Assembly: GCF_003438075.1 (NCBI RefSeq)
Contig: NZ_QSTA01000001.1
Location: 434,001-498,000 of the forward strand
Direction: 5' to 3'
Length of the DNA stretch: 64,000 bases
DNA from: Eubacterium sp. OM08-24
GTDB lineage: Bacteria; Bacillota; Clostridia; Oscillospirales; Acutalibacteraceae
Part shown: positions 36,211 through 43,939 of the stretch, in pieces
Layout of the letters: every line of letters begins with the position of its first letter
Numbering within the stretch: the stretch's first letter is position 1
The notes under the pieces: generated by a model
The model's input: the letters and a program-made list of their open reading frames with translations, nothing else
The model's database searches: none
Told to the model about the DNA's origin: nothing
Position numbers and translations under genes: made by a program

Positions 36211-36837
36211 TTACTCGTTTTCCGCTGCTTTTCTCTTAGAGAATACGCATCCGCAGTAGTTTTGACGATACAAATTGTGTTCTGCCGAAAGCACAATAGA
36301 GCGTTTGTATCCCTCTTTTTTCTTGAAATCACTGCTCAGCCATTTAACATTATAAATTTCTGCAAAGTGCTCTCCTATACTGTTAAGAAGTCCAGCGTTT
36401 TTCAGCGGACTTATTGTTAAAGTGGTTGTAAAGTAATCGAAATTCATTTTCCGAGCAATACGGGCTGATTTTTCGAGGCGGAGTTCAAAGCATTTTTTGC
36501 ACCTTTCCCCTCCCTCGGGTTCGTTTTCAAGACCTTTTACGGCAGAAAAATATTCTAAAGGAGAATATTCGCCCTCAATAATGCTTACAGGATATTTAAA
36601 ATTCATTTCTGAAATAAAACGCTTTTCCTCGTTTAATCTATGCTCGTATTCCTCTTTTTCGGAAATATTGGGATTGTAAAAGAAAACCGTAATTTTAAAA
36701 TACTGTGACAGATATTCAAGACAATAGCTCGAGCATGGTGCGCAACAGGCGTGCAAAAGCAAGGTAGGCACTGTGTTTGTCTTTTCAAGATTTGAGATTA
36801 TTCCGTCAAGAATTTTCTGATAATTTACCTTGTTCAT
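36211..36837 (-). CDS. queH: epoxyqueuosine reductase QueH
   Basis: Reduces epoxyqueuosine to queuosine in tRNA in organisms without QueG; 208 residues. LLHACCAPCSSYC at about 25-37 and ERCKKCFELRLEKSA carry the cysteine pairs of the DUF208 family that bind the cluster or metal; GCVFSKR lies near the end. It lies 9 bases behind the HAD phosphatase gene; the two probably share a transcript with the cyclase gene. Confidence 0.9.
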   Translation of the reverse strand: MNKVNYQKILDGIISNLEKTNTVPTLLLHACCAPCSSYCLEYLSQYFKITVFFYNPNISEKEEYEHRLNEEKRFISEMNFKYPVSIIEGEYSPLEYFSAVKGLENEPEGGERCKKCFELRLEKSARIARKMNFDYFTTTLTISPLKNAGLLNSIGEHFAEIYNVKWLSSDFKKKEGYKRSIVLSAEHNLYRQNYCGCVFSKRKAAENE

Positions 36838-36846
36838 CGCTCGTCC

Positions 36847-37506
36847 TTATTTCTGTGCCAAAATCATATTCAAAAGTTCGTCGGCGGTTGCGGCAACCTG
36901 TGGTGCGCCTGCGTCCATAAGCTCTTTTCTTCCACGAAATCCCCACTCTACACCGAGCATATTTACTCCTGCATTGTTGGCTGTGAAAACATCTACATCG
37001 CTGTCGCCAATATAAATGCACTCGCTCTGCTTTACATTGTGCTTGCTTAAAATAGCGTTCAGAGCCTCGCCGTCAGGCTTGCACTTGTATTCTTTTTTAT
37101 TTCCCCAAGCCTCTGTGAATTTATGATTCGGAAACACCTTTGAAAGAATAGCGCCTACAAATTCGTCAGGCTTGTTTGAGAGTACGGCGGTCATAATGCC
37201 GTTTTTGTCGAGCTGTTCCAAAAGCTCGGTGCAGCCCTTGTATTCAGCTGTATGGTCGTTGCTGTGAGCGCCGTAGTAAGTGTTAAATCCGTTCATAACC
37301 GTATCAAAAAGTGCCTTATCTTCGCTTTTCTCGCCCATAGCTCTTTTTACAAGCATTTCTCTGCCGTTGCCCACAAAGTGGTTATAATTTTCCATCGGCT
37401 GAACAGGAAGTCCTGCCTTTTTAAGTCCCTCATTGGTGGCAATACCAAGGTCAACAAGGGAATTTACAAGTGTGCCGTCCAAATCAAATACTACCATTTT
37501 TACCAT
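36847..37506 (-). CDS. HAD phosphatase, phosphoglycolate phosphatase-like
   Basis: A 219-residue haloacid dehalogenase hydrolase, start at 37506 (MVKMVVFDLDGTLVNS). Motif I DLDGTL with both Asp residues, motif II LSNKP, motif III Lys with KCKPDGEAL, motif IV YIGDSDVDVFTANNAG. A C1-type helical cap follows motif I. The substrate is unknown: phosphoglycolate, or PPi as in PpaX. The start lies one base beyond the stop of the cyclase gene. Confidence 0.88.
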   Translation of the reverse strand: MVKMVVFDLDGTLVNSLVDLGIATNEGLKKAGLPVQPMENYNHFVGNGREMLVKRAMGEKSEDKALFDTVMNGFNTYYGAHSNDHTAEYKGCTELLEQLDKNGIMTAVLSNKPDEFVGAILSKVFPNHKFTEAWGNKKEYKCKPDGEALNAILSKHNVKQSECIYIGDSDVDVFTANNAGVNMLGVEWGFRGRKELMDAGAPQVAATADELLNMILAQK

Positions 37507-37507
37507 A

Positions 37508-38110
37508 TTAAAGACCTCTTTCTTGTTCAAACAAAATCGCACGACAAGGCGCAGCCTCAAGACCGCCGAGCTTTATAGGAAATGCAAAAAGCTCGTAGTC
37601 GCCGTCTGAAATATCGGATAAATCAAGATTTTCTAAAATTGCAATGCCTGCCTCGGCAAGAATTTTATGTGTTTCGTTTTCGTCAAATTCGGGTGCGATT
37701 GACTGTGCGTCAGTGCCAATCATTGCCACATCGCTGTCGGCAAGAACCCTTGCGGCAAAGGCGGTTACAAAGGCTTTGCCGTTGCCATGCAAAAGCAGCT
37801 TTTTGCGGCTGTGTGCAAGAATTTTATCCATATCCTCGCCTGTAAGAATACCGCTTACGGAAACCACCGTACATTTGCCCGTAAAAGTGTTTAAACGCAT
37901 TTTTGATATAGGACTGCCATCATCAGAAAAATGCAGCGGTGAGTCAATATGAGTGCCTGTGTGGGTGCTGATACTTATGGCAGACAAATTATAGTCATCG
38001 CCGTTTTTAATGCTTTTAACTTTTGTTACCTCGGTTTTCGGATCTCCGTCAAACACCTTGCAGGTGAGAGTATCTCTTGAAATATCATGAATTATCAAGC
38101 TATGCACCAA
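37508..38110 (-). CDS. cyclase-family protein (kynurenine formamidase-like)
   Basis: A 200-residue metal-dependent hydrolase of the cyclase/KynB fold. STHTGTHIDSPLHF at about residues 48-61 is the metal-binding HxGTHxDxPxH signature; GLEAAPCRAILFE closes the domain. KynB itself is unlikely without other tryptophan catabolism genes nearby. The frame starts TTG-GTG at 38110; no strong ribosome site is visible, so the exact start is uncertain within the first few codons. First gene of a tight cyclase-HAD-queH run. Confidence 0.82.
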   Translation of the reverse strand: MVHSLIIHDISRDTLTCKVFDGDPKTEVTKVKSIKNGDDYNLSAISISTHTGTHIDSPLHFSDDGSPISKMRLNTFTGKCTVVSVSGILTGEDMDKILAHSRKKLLLHGNGKAFVTAFAARVLADSDVAMIGTDAQSIAPEFDENETHKILAEAGIAILENLDLSDISDGDYELFAFPIKLGGLEAAPCRAILFEQERGL

Positions 38111-38165
38111 CTTTTTGTCTTAATACATCTATTATACTATATAATTACAAAAAATTCAAATACAA

Positions 38166-38192
38166 AAGGGACTGTCTTGCGACAGCCCCGTA
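38166..38192 (-). terminator. terminator after malic enzyme
   Basis: GGGGCTGTC pairs with GACAGTCCC around a four-base loop and is followed by TTTTG on the - strand. Confidence 0.72.
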
Positions 38193-38215
38193 AAATTATA
38201 AAATATTTAAAAATA

Positions 38216-39388
38216 TCAGATTCTTGCAACGCCTGTTTCGATAGCTGCTTTCTTAACAGCCTCAGCAACAGTCTTGCCGATTCTCTTATCAAAAGCCTCA
38301 GGAAGAATGTAGTCTGCATTAAGTTCACTGTCGCTTACGAGGGAAGCAATAGCAAATGATGCGGCAACTTTCATTTCTTCGTTAATGTCGCTTGCACGGC
38401 AGTCGAGAGCACCTCTGAAAATGCCTGGGAAAGCGAGTACATTGTTAATCTGATTTGGAAAGTCACTTCTGCCTGTACCTACAACGGCAGCGCCTGCTTT
38501 CTTGGCAAGGTCAGGCATAATCTCAGGGGTCGGGTTAGCCATAGCAAAGAGGATTGGGTCTTTAGCCATAGATGCAACCATTTCTTCGCTTACGCAGCCT
38601 GCGGCTGAAATACCGAGAAATACATCTGCGCCTTTCATAGCGTCAGCAAGTGAGCCTGTCATATGCTCAAGGTTTGTAATCTCTGCCATTTCACGCTTAA
38701 CGGCATTAAGTCTTTCGTCACCCTTGCAGATGATACCTTTACTGTCGCAAAGTATAATGTTCTTAACGCCCATATTGAGGAGGTGCTTGGCAATGGCAAT
38801 GCCTGCTGCGCCTGCGCCGTTCATAACCACCTTAATATCCTCAAACTTTTTGCCAACGAGCTTTAAAGCATTGATAAGTCCTGCGGCAACGATAACTGCT
38901 GTACCGTGCTGGTCATCGTGGAAAATCGGAATGTCGCACTTTTCTTTGAGCTTTCTTTCAATTTCAAAGCAGCGAGGTGCTGCAATGTCCTCAAGGTTGA
39001 TACCGCCGAATGAACCGCTGATAAGGTAAATTGCATTTACGATTTCGTCAACATCTTTACTTCTTACGCAAATAGGAAAAGCGTCTACATCGCCAAACTC
39101 TTTAAAGAGTGCGCATTTTCCCTCCATAACAGGCATACCTGCCTCGGGGCCGATGTCGCCAAGACCTAAAACAGCTGTGCCGTCTGTTACAACAGCAACG
39201 AGATTGTTTCTTCTTGTAAGCTCAAAAGACTTGTTGTAGTCTTTCTGAATTTCAAGGCAAGGCTCGGCAACGCCCGGTGTATATGCAAGAGATAAATCCT
39301 CAGCATTAGTAATAGGAACTCGTGAAACTACCTCGATTTTACCGTTCCACTCGTAATGCTTTTCGAGTGATTTCTGTCTGATGTCCAT
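38216..39388 (-). CDS. malic enzyme, decarboxylating
   Basis: Converts malate to pyruvate and CO2 with NAD(P)+; 390 residues, the short single-domain form common in Firmicutes. LAYTPGVAEPC holds the catalytic Tyr region, PVMEGKCALFKEFG the Lys, IFHDDQHGTAVI the metal site, and MNGAGAAGIAIAKHLL the nucleotide fold. AAGGAGAG precedes the ATG. Cofactor choice cannot be fixed by eye. Transcribed alone from a consensus promoter back to back with the RNase P promoter. Confidence 0.94.
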   Translation of the reverse strand: MDIRQKSLEKHYEWNGKIEVVSRVPITNAEDLSLAYTPGVAEPCLEIQKDYNKSFELTRRNNLVAVVTDGTAVLGLGDIGPEAGMPVMEGKCALFKEFGDVDAFPICVRSKDVDEIVNAIYLISGSFGGINLEDIAAPRCFEIERKLKEKCDIPIFHDDQHGTAVIVAAGLINALKLVGKKFEDIKVVMNGAGAAGIAIAKHLLNMGVKNIILCDSKGIICKGDERLNAVKREMAEITNLEHMTGSLADAMKGADVFLGISAAGCVSEEMVASMAKDPILFAMANPTPEIMPDLAKKAGAAVVGTGRSDFPNQINNVLAFPGIFRGALDCRASDINEEMKVAASFAIASLVSDSELNADYILPEAFDKRIGKTVAEAVKKAAIETGVARI

Positions 39389-39420
39389 TATAAACTCTCC
39401 TTTGTTACAAATCTTTATTT

Positions 39421-39449
39421 ATTATAAACTGAAAAAGCGGATATATCAA
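39421..39449 (-). promoter_or_regulatory. promoter of malic enzyme
   Basis: On the - strand: TTGATA (39444-39449), a 17-base spacer, TATAAT (39421-39426). Confidence 0.72.
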
Positions 39450-39470
39450 GCTATTTTATGAAAATTTAAG

Positions 39471-39499
39471 TTGACATTTTGCAAAAAATCATATAGTAT
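39471..39499 (+). promoter_or_regulatory. promoter of rnpB
   Basis: TTGACA (39471-39476), a 17-base spacer, TAGTAT (39494-39499), putting the start near 39507. Confidence 0.72.
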
Positions 39500-39507
39500 T
39501 ATAGATA

Positions 39508-39852
39508 TGAGTGTATTGAACAGCTGCGGGAAATTGCCGAAAGGCGTTTTGCGAGGAAAGTCCGGGCTTCATAGAGCAAAAATAACGGCTAACGGCCGCC
39601 GGAGGCGACTCCAGGGATAGTGCAACAGAAAATTACCGCCACATTTTTGTGGTAAGGATGGAAAGGCGAGGTAAGAGCTCACCGGAGATAGCGAGAGTTA
39701 TCTGCCGTGTAAACCCTATTTGAAGCAACACCGTGGTAGGACATTATACGCTTGCTCGGCGTGTCCTTAGGAGGTGGCATTGAGCAGTTCCGGCAACGGG
39801 CTGCCAAGATAGATGGCTGTTCACGACAGAACCCGGCTTACAGATACAGTCA
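39508..39852 (+). ncRNA. rnpB: RNase P RNA
   Basis: Catalytic RNA that trims the 5' ends of tRNA precursors. Conserved blocks visible: GAGGAAAGTCCGGGCTTC near the 5' end, GGTAAGAGCTCACCG in the middle, and ACAGAACCCGGCTTAC at the 3' end. The termini TGAGTGTAT and ATACAGTCA pair (P1). About 345 bases, a normal size. Ends are estimated from P1 and the promoter. One of the few + strand genes in this part of the window. Confidence 0.95.
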
Positions 39853-39861
39853 TATTTTTTA

Positions 39862-39891
39862 AAGACTACTGCTTTTGCAGTGGTTTTTATT
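39862..39891 (+). terminator. terminator after rnpB
   Basis: ACTACTGC pairs with GCAGTGGT around TTTT, followed by TTTTATTTTTT. Confidence 0.8.
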
Positions 39892-39894
39892 TTT

Positions 39895-40084
39895 TGCTTT
39901 TTAAAGGGCAGGTGAAAGTGTATTCTCTTACCTGCTTTTTGCGTTCTGTTCTGAATGTTAGCATTAGTAAATTATGATTTAGCGGAATAAATTGGAAAAG
40001 CAATTATAAAAGTTTGGTCGACCTTTTCAAAGGTCGTGAGTGTGGGCAAAGCCCACAAATACTTTCCGTTTATGCAATTTAAGC
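39895..40084. other. gene-free stretch with several hairpins
   Basis: GCAGGT (39909-39914) pairs with ACCTGC before a T5 run. Then GACCTTT/AAAGGTC (about 40019-40034) and TGTGGGC/GCCCACA (about 40043-40059) form two adjacent hairpins. No coding frame. The double hairpin has the look of an interspersed repeat seen between clostridial genes, but only one copy is in this window. Confidence 0.45.
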
Positions 40085-40124
40085 AAAAAGCAAGTAGAAG
40101 CATTAAACTTCCACTTGCTTTTTT
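40085..40124. terminator. terminator after the Cache-like gene
   Basis: AAAAAGCAAGT-GAAG pairs with CTTC-ACTTGCTTTTT, one mismatch, T-rich on both strands. Confidence 0.8.
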
Positions 40125-40147
40125 ACCGTGTATTTTATTGAAATAAC

Positions 40148-41050
40148 TTACTTAATCTCTTCTTTAACCTTTGATACGGCTGAAAAAACCACAATGGCAA
40201 GTACAATCATAACCGCAAATGCAATGGCAGGAACAACTGCGCCGTAAATGTAGTTAAATCCGCTGTCCTCTTTTACAGTACCGCTGATTACAGTGTAGCC
40301 CTCAACATTTTCAGCGCTGAGTGTATATTTGTTATCGTTTACTGTAAGTGTAAAGTCCTTTGCTTTAAGCATTGAATCCGTAACGCCGAGGCTTGAAAGC
40401 TCATTAGCACCGTCAAGGTCAAAACTTGAGCTTACGATTTTGCCGTCTTTGGCAATAATTGTGTCGCCCTTACACTCGTCTGCAAGTTTTTCGCCAGTAA
40501 CAGCTGTATATGTGTCTGTGTCAATATCAATAATTACGATACCGCCAACCGAACGGGTTACGCAAGCCATTACATTGTAAACACCGCTCTCGCCCTCTAC
40601 GGCTTTAGGCTCTGAAGTTGTTTTGTAGGTAATGCCCTTTAAAACTGTTTTAAAATCCTTTGTGTTGTCAAAGTCATAAATGCTCTTGCCAACCTTTTCC
40701 TGCTCGGTTGCATTGATGATGTTGCCGTCAGGATCTGTTACGATAAAATTGTTAAGACCGAGGCTTTTGGAAATTGTTTCCCCTGCCTCAGGAGTAGTAA
40801 GCTCGTTTACGCATTCAGATACGATGTTTGCCTTTGCAAAAAGTCCGTCTGAATAAGCGTACTCGTTATATGCTTCATTGTTTACAAACTCAGTAACAAC
40901 GCTTTTTGCGTCTTTTAAATATCTTGTGTTGCCTGTGCTTTGGTTTGATGTGAGCGCAACGCAAATTACCGAAGTAGCTGCCATTACAACAGCAATAACA
41001 ACTGCTATAATAACCGCAACGCTCTTTTTAACTGTCTTAGAATTGTTCAT
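40148..41050 (-). CDS. orphan Cache-like sensor with two membrane anchors
   Basis: A 300-residue membrane protein. One hydrophobic segment at about 10-33, an outside domain of about 230 residues, a second segment at about 268-290, and a short basic tail (SAVSKVKEEIK). The outside part (ANIVSECVNELTT to FIVTDPDGNIINATEQEKVG, SIYDF) reads like a PAS-like Cache domain as in chemoreceptors and sensor kinases, but no HAMP, kinase or methyl-accepting domain follows. Outside domain could act through a partner protein. GAAAGGAAG precedes the ATG. Domain call is by eye and moderately sure. Confidence 0.65.
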   Translation of the reverse strand: MNNSKTVKKSVAVIIAVVIAVVMAATSVICVALTSNQSTGNTRYLKDAKSVVTEFVNNEAYNEYAYSDGLFAKANIVSECVNELTTPEAGETISKSLGLNNFIVTDPDGNIINATEQEKVGKSIYDFDNTKDFKTVLKGITYKTTSEPKAVEGESGVYNVMACVTRSVGGIVIIDIDTDTYTAVTGEKLADECKGDTIIAKDGKIVSSSFDLDGANELSSLGVTDSMLKAKDFTLTVNDNKYTLSAENVEGYTVISGTVKEDSGFNYIYGAVVPAIAFAVMIVLAIVVFSAVSKVKEEIK

Positions 41051-41081
41051 AATTTTCTTCCTTTCTAAATACCTTAACTTA

Positions 41082-41110
41082 ATAATAGCATTTTATTTAT
41101 GCCAATGCAA
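41082..41110 (-). promoter_or_regulatory. promoter of the Cache-like gene
   Basis: On the - strand: TTGCAT (41105-41110), a 17-base spacer, TATTAT (41082-41087). Confidence 0.62.
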
Positions 41111-41578
41111 GCAAACATTGTGAAATAATTAACTACTGCATATAAATTGACAATAAATGAACATCTGATTTCATTGTATACAGGGTATTTGAATAATTTT
41201 TAACCTTTTTGGCTAAATTGACAATTTACCTGATAATTTGCTTTTATTCAAAAATCATAGCAAAATACAATAATTATCTTTGTAAAATATTTTGCAAAAT
41301 TTTCTGCGTTGTGCTAATATTCAAGTATAAATAAACACAAATTTATTTCGCTTTTTTGAAAATCAGAGATTTTTATAAAGAAAAATATTTTCTTGTATAA
41401 GCAATTTTTAACAATTCAAAATTCACTCACAAACGGCTGCCGCTCAGGAGTGTTTAATTAGTATTTTTAAATTATTCTTGTTTATTTAGTTTTATTAGGG
41501 TTCAGAAAATGAAGCAGAGCGGTGCAAAAAATTAATCGGTGTTACTCAATATTTTAAGCACCTTACTTCATTAATTTT
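41111..41578. other. AT-rich gene-free stretch
   Basis: About 470 bases with no supportable frame. AATGAAG at about 41505 and CTTCATT at about 41565 could form the base of a long weak hairpin behind the HTH gene. Otherwise I see nothing firm. Confidence 0.4.
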
Positions 41579-41938
41579 TTAAGGCTGAGCGTTCCTCTTT
41601 GTAAAGTAATCTACAAGGTTTTCTCTTGCAAAGCCTTCGCTGTAAAGGTTTGGATTCAGTTCATAAATAAACGAAGTATTCTGCGCCTTTCCGAATTTGC
41701 TTGCACAAAAACCACCCGATTTTGTTATAATTTCTCTGTCCTCAAGTTTTCGTATGCTTTTTCTTACTGTATTGTCAGACATTGAGCAGGCGGTTGCAAT
41801 GGTGTGTACCGACGGAAAACACACTCCCGTATCGTCACTGCAACGCACAAGATAGCTGAGTACAGACAGCTCTGACGGAGTAAGCATAAGGCAAAACACC
41901 TCGTTTGGTAAAGTAAAAAAGTTTTTTATATTTTTCAT
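41579..41938 (-). CDS. small winged-helix regulator (HTH_36-like)
   Basis: A 119-residue protein with a winged HTH: LTPSELSVLSYLVRCSDDTG, then CFPSVHTIATACSMSDNTVR and KSIRKLEDREIITKSGG, the pattern used by replication initiator-like and plasmid or phage regulators. GAGGTGATATT precedes the ATG. A near-perfect dyad lies between its promoter and its start. It probably represses its own gene; other targets are unknown. The lack of neighbouring phage genes leaves its origin open. Confidence 0.8.
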   Translation of the reverse strand: MKNIKNFFTLPNEVFCLMLTPSELSVLSYLVRCSDDTGVCFPSVHTIATACSMSDNTVRKSIRKLEDREIITKSGGFCASKFGKAQNTSFIYELNPNLYSEGFARENLVDYFTKRNAQP

Positions 41939-41972
41939 AATATCACCTCAACTATACGGCGTAAACCAGAAA

Positions 41973-41994
41973 AATTGCGCTAATTAGTGCAATT
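41973..41994. promoter_or_regulatory. operator-like dyad ahead of the HTH gene
   Basis: AATTGC arm, central CTAATTAG palindrome and GCAATT arm; symmetrical over 22 bases apart from one pair. On the - strand it sits downstream of a TTGTTG-17-TAAAAT promoter and upstream of the start codon, a classic place for a repressor site. Confidence 0.55.
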
Positions 41995-42069
41995 CATTTT
42001 AACAAAGATAAATAATTACAACAATAAGAAAGCAAATAACAATATTATTTAATGTAAAGGAATGATTTT

Positions 42070-42243
42070 ATGGGCTTTTTTGATGATTTATTCGGCGGCT
42101 TTTTCGACTTTAACGGCGACGGCAAAACAGATGTTGGTGAGCAGTTTATAGCTCTCAATATGATGGGTGCATTCGACGATGACGAGGACAACAAAGACAG
42201 CGCTTTTGATGATGATTTTGATGACATTGATGATGATTTTTAA
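42070..42243 (+). CDS. acidic microprotein with an EF-hand loop
   Basis: A 57-residue protein, too short for usual gene cut-offs. Residues 13-24 read DFNGDGKTDVGE, a complete EF-hand calcium loop: D, N, D, G, D and the closing E are at positions 1, 3, 5, 6, 9 and 12. The N-terminus is Phe/Gly-rich (MGFFDDLFGGFF) and the C-terminus is almost all Asp, Phe and Glu (FDDDFDDIDDDF). AAAGGAATGATTTT precedes the ATG, a strong site, and a double hairpin follows. It lacks a signal peptide. Function unknown; a calcium-binding or scaffold role is only a guess. Confidence 0.65.
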   Translation: MGFFDDLFGGFFDFNGDGKTDVGEQFIALNMMGAFDDDEDNKDSAFDDDFDDIDDDF

Positions 42244-42260
42244 AATTAAACAGCATTATA

Positions 42261-42312
42261 AACAGCACATCCCATACTGCATTTTAGCGGTATGGGATGT
42301 GTTATGCTTTTT
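42261..42312 (+). terminator. first of two related hairpin terminators
   Basis: CACATCCCATAC pairs with GTATGGGATGTG around a 12-base loop, followed by a T-rich stretch (ATGCTTTTT). Confidence 0.75.
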
Positions 42313-42321
42313 AAAGAGGAC

Positions 42322-42359
42322 AAATCCCCATACCAACAATGCAGTATGGGGATTTTTAA
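42322..42359. terminator. second related hairpin, bidirectional
   Basis: AAATCCCCATAC pairs with GTATGGGGATTT and has T-runs on both strands, ending the microprotein gene and the NSS transporter gene. Confidence 0.8.
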
Positions 42360-42381
42360 GAAAGGACTATAAAAGTAGTTG

Positions 42382-43737
42382 TCATTTAATAAATCCTTGC
42401 ACAAGTACAATTAGTACAAGTACAGGAAGTACAAATTGGAAATAAGGCTTTAAAAATCTTGAAAATTTCATACCCTTGCCCGTATTACTTTCGGCAAGGT
42501 AATTGTCAAAGCCCCAACCGAATTTTGTAACGCAGAACAGCAGATAAATAAGCGAGCCGACAGGCAACAAAATATTGCTTACAAGGAAGTCCTCCATACC
42601 GAGAACATTCTGACCAAACAGCTCAAAACCGCTCCAAATATTAAATCCGAACACACAAGGCAAACTTGCTATAAGAATAATAACCGCATTTATGACTACC
42701 GACTTCTTACGGCTGATGCCGAACATATCAATGCAGAACGAAATGATATTCTCAAAAACGGCAATGATTGTTGAGAAACAGGCAAATGTCATAAAGAGGA
42801 AGAACAGCGTGCCCCAAATTCTACCGCCCGCCATATTTACAAAGACATTCGGCAGAGTAATAAATATGAGTGCAGGGCCTTGGTCAGGCTCAACTCCGTA
42901 AGAGAAACACGCAGGAAAAATAATAAGTCCCGCCATAATTGCCACAAAAGTATCGAGTGCACAGATTTTCACGGACTCGCCCGGAAGAGTATTGTCCTTT
43001 GACATATAACTTCCGAAAATTTCCATAGCCGCAATGCCGAGGCTCAAAGTAAAGAAACTCTGATTCATAGCGGCGGAAACAATGTTGCCGATACCTATTT
43101 CGGATACTTTTTCAAAATCGGGAACAAGATAAAACTTAAGTCCCTCGCCTGCACCGCTAAGCAAAATGCTGTTTACGGCAAGTGCGAGAATGAGCACAAG
43201 CAAAGCAATCATCATAACCTTGCTCACCTTTTCTATTCCCTTTTGAATACCTCTGCTGCACACCAAAAAGCCGAGTATGGTAATAATAGCCATCCATATA
43301 ACCATTTCAATCGGGTTTGACTGCAACTGAGAGAATACACCGCTGACTTGCTCAGAGGTCATTCCGCTTTCAAAAGTGCCTGTTGCAAATTTGTAAAAAT
43401 AGCTTGTCATCCACCCTGAAACGGTTGTGTAGTACATCATCAGCAGATAACAGCCAAGCATACAGAACCAACCGTGAATATGCCATTTGCTTTTTGGTTT
43501 TTCAAGTTTTTTGTAGCCGAGTACGGCGCTTTTTCGGCTTGCTCTGCCCACTGCAAGTTCCATTGTCAATACGGGAATACCCATAAGAACGAGAAAAATA
43601 AGATAGAGCAAAACAAAAAGACCGCCGCCGTTTTCACCTGCAACATACGGGAATCGCCATACATTGCCGATGCCGATTGCGCAGCCTGCACTTACGAGAA
43701 TAAATCCCAGCCGTGACTTAAAACTTTCTCTTTCCAT
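42382..43737 (-). CDS. sodium-dependent neurotransmitter-symporter (NSS) family transporter
   Basis: A 451-residue LeuT-fold transporter with about eleven or twelve membrane segments, importing an amino acid or related amine with Na+. GCAIGIGNVWRFPYVAGENGGG in segment 1 is the family's unwound substrate and sodium site. The ATG at 43737 (MERESFKSRLGF) is preceded by AGGAGAG. It has a perfect consensus promoter and stands alone. The substrate is unknown; bacterial relatives carry tryptophan, tyrosine, leucine or alanine. Confidence 0.94.
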   Translation of the reverse strand: MERESFKSRLGFILVSAGCAIGIGNVWRFPYVAGENGGGLFVLLYLIFLVLMGIPVLTMELAVGRASRKSAVLGYKKLEKPKSKWHIHGWFCMLGCYLLMMYYTTVSGWMTSYFYKFATGTFESGMTSEQVSGVFSQLQSNPIEMVIWMAIITILGFLVCSRGIQKGIEKVSKVMMIALLVLILALAVNSILLSGAGEGLKFYLVPDFEKVSEIGIGNIVSAAMNQSFFTLSLGIAAMEIFGSYMSKDNTLPGESVKICALDTFVAIMAGLIIFPACFSYGVEPDQGPALIFITLPNVFVNMAGGRIWGTLFFLFMTFACFSTIIAVFENIISFCIDMFGISRKKSVVINAVIILIASLPCVFGFNIWSGFELFGQNVLGMEDFLVSNILLPVGSLIYLLFCVTKFGWGFDNYLAESNTGKGMKFSRFLKPYFQFVLPVLVLIVLVQGFIK

Positions 43738-43765
43738 AGAAACTCTCCTAAAACAAACTGTTGCC

Positions 43766-43795
43766 ATTATACAAAAATTCAATATATCTTGTCAA
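43766..43795 (-). promoter_or_regulatory. promoter of the NSS transporter
   Basis: On the - strand: TTGACA (43790-43795), an 18-base spacer, TATAAT (43766-43771). Confidence 0.78.
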
Positions 43796-43868
43796 GTATA
43801 ATGTTTAATAATTATTTATTTTTGTAAAACTATAATCTATGTAATTGTTGATACTTAATTTTGCTTTG

Positions 43869-43897
43869 TTGACTTTTGTCTTTAAAAATGATAAAAT
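43869..43897 (+). promoter_or_regulatory. promoter of the lipoprotein-lipase pair
   Basis: TTGACT (43869-43874), a 17-base spacer, TAAAAT (43892-43897). Confidence 0.68.
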
Positions 43898-43939
43898 ACT
43901 TTTGATTTACAAGAGATAAAAATATTCTCGGAGGCAGAT

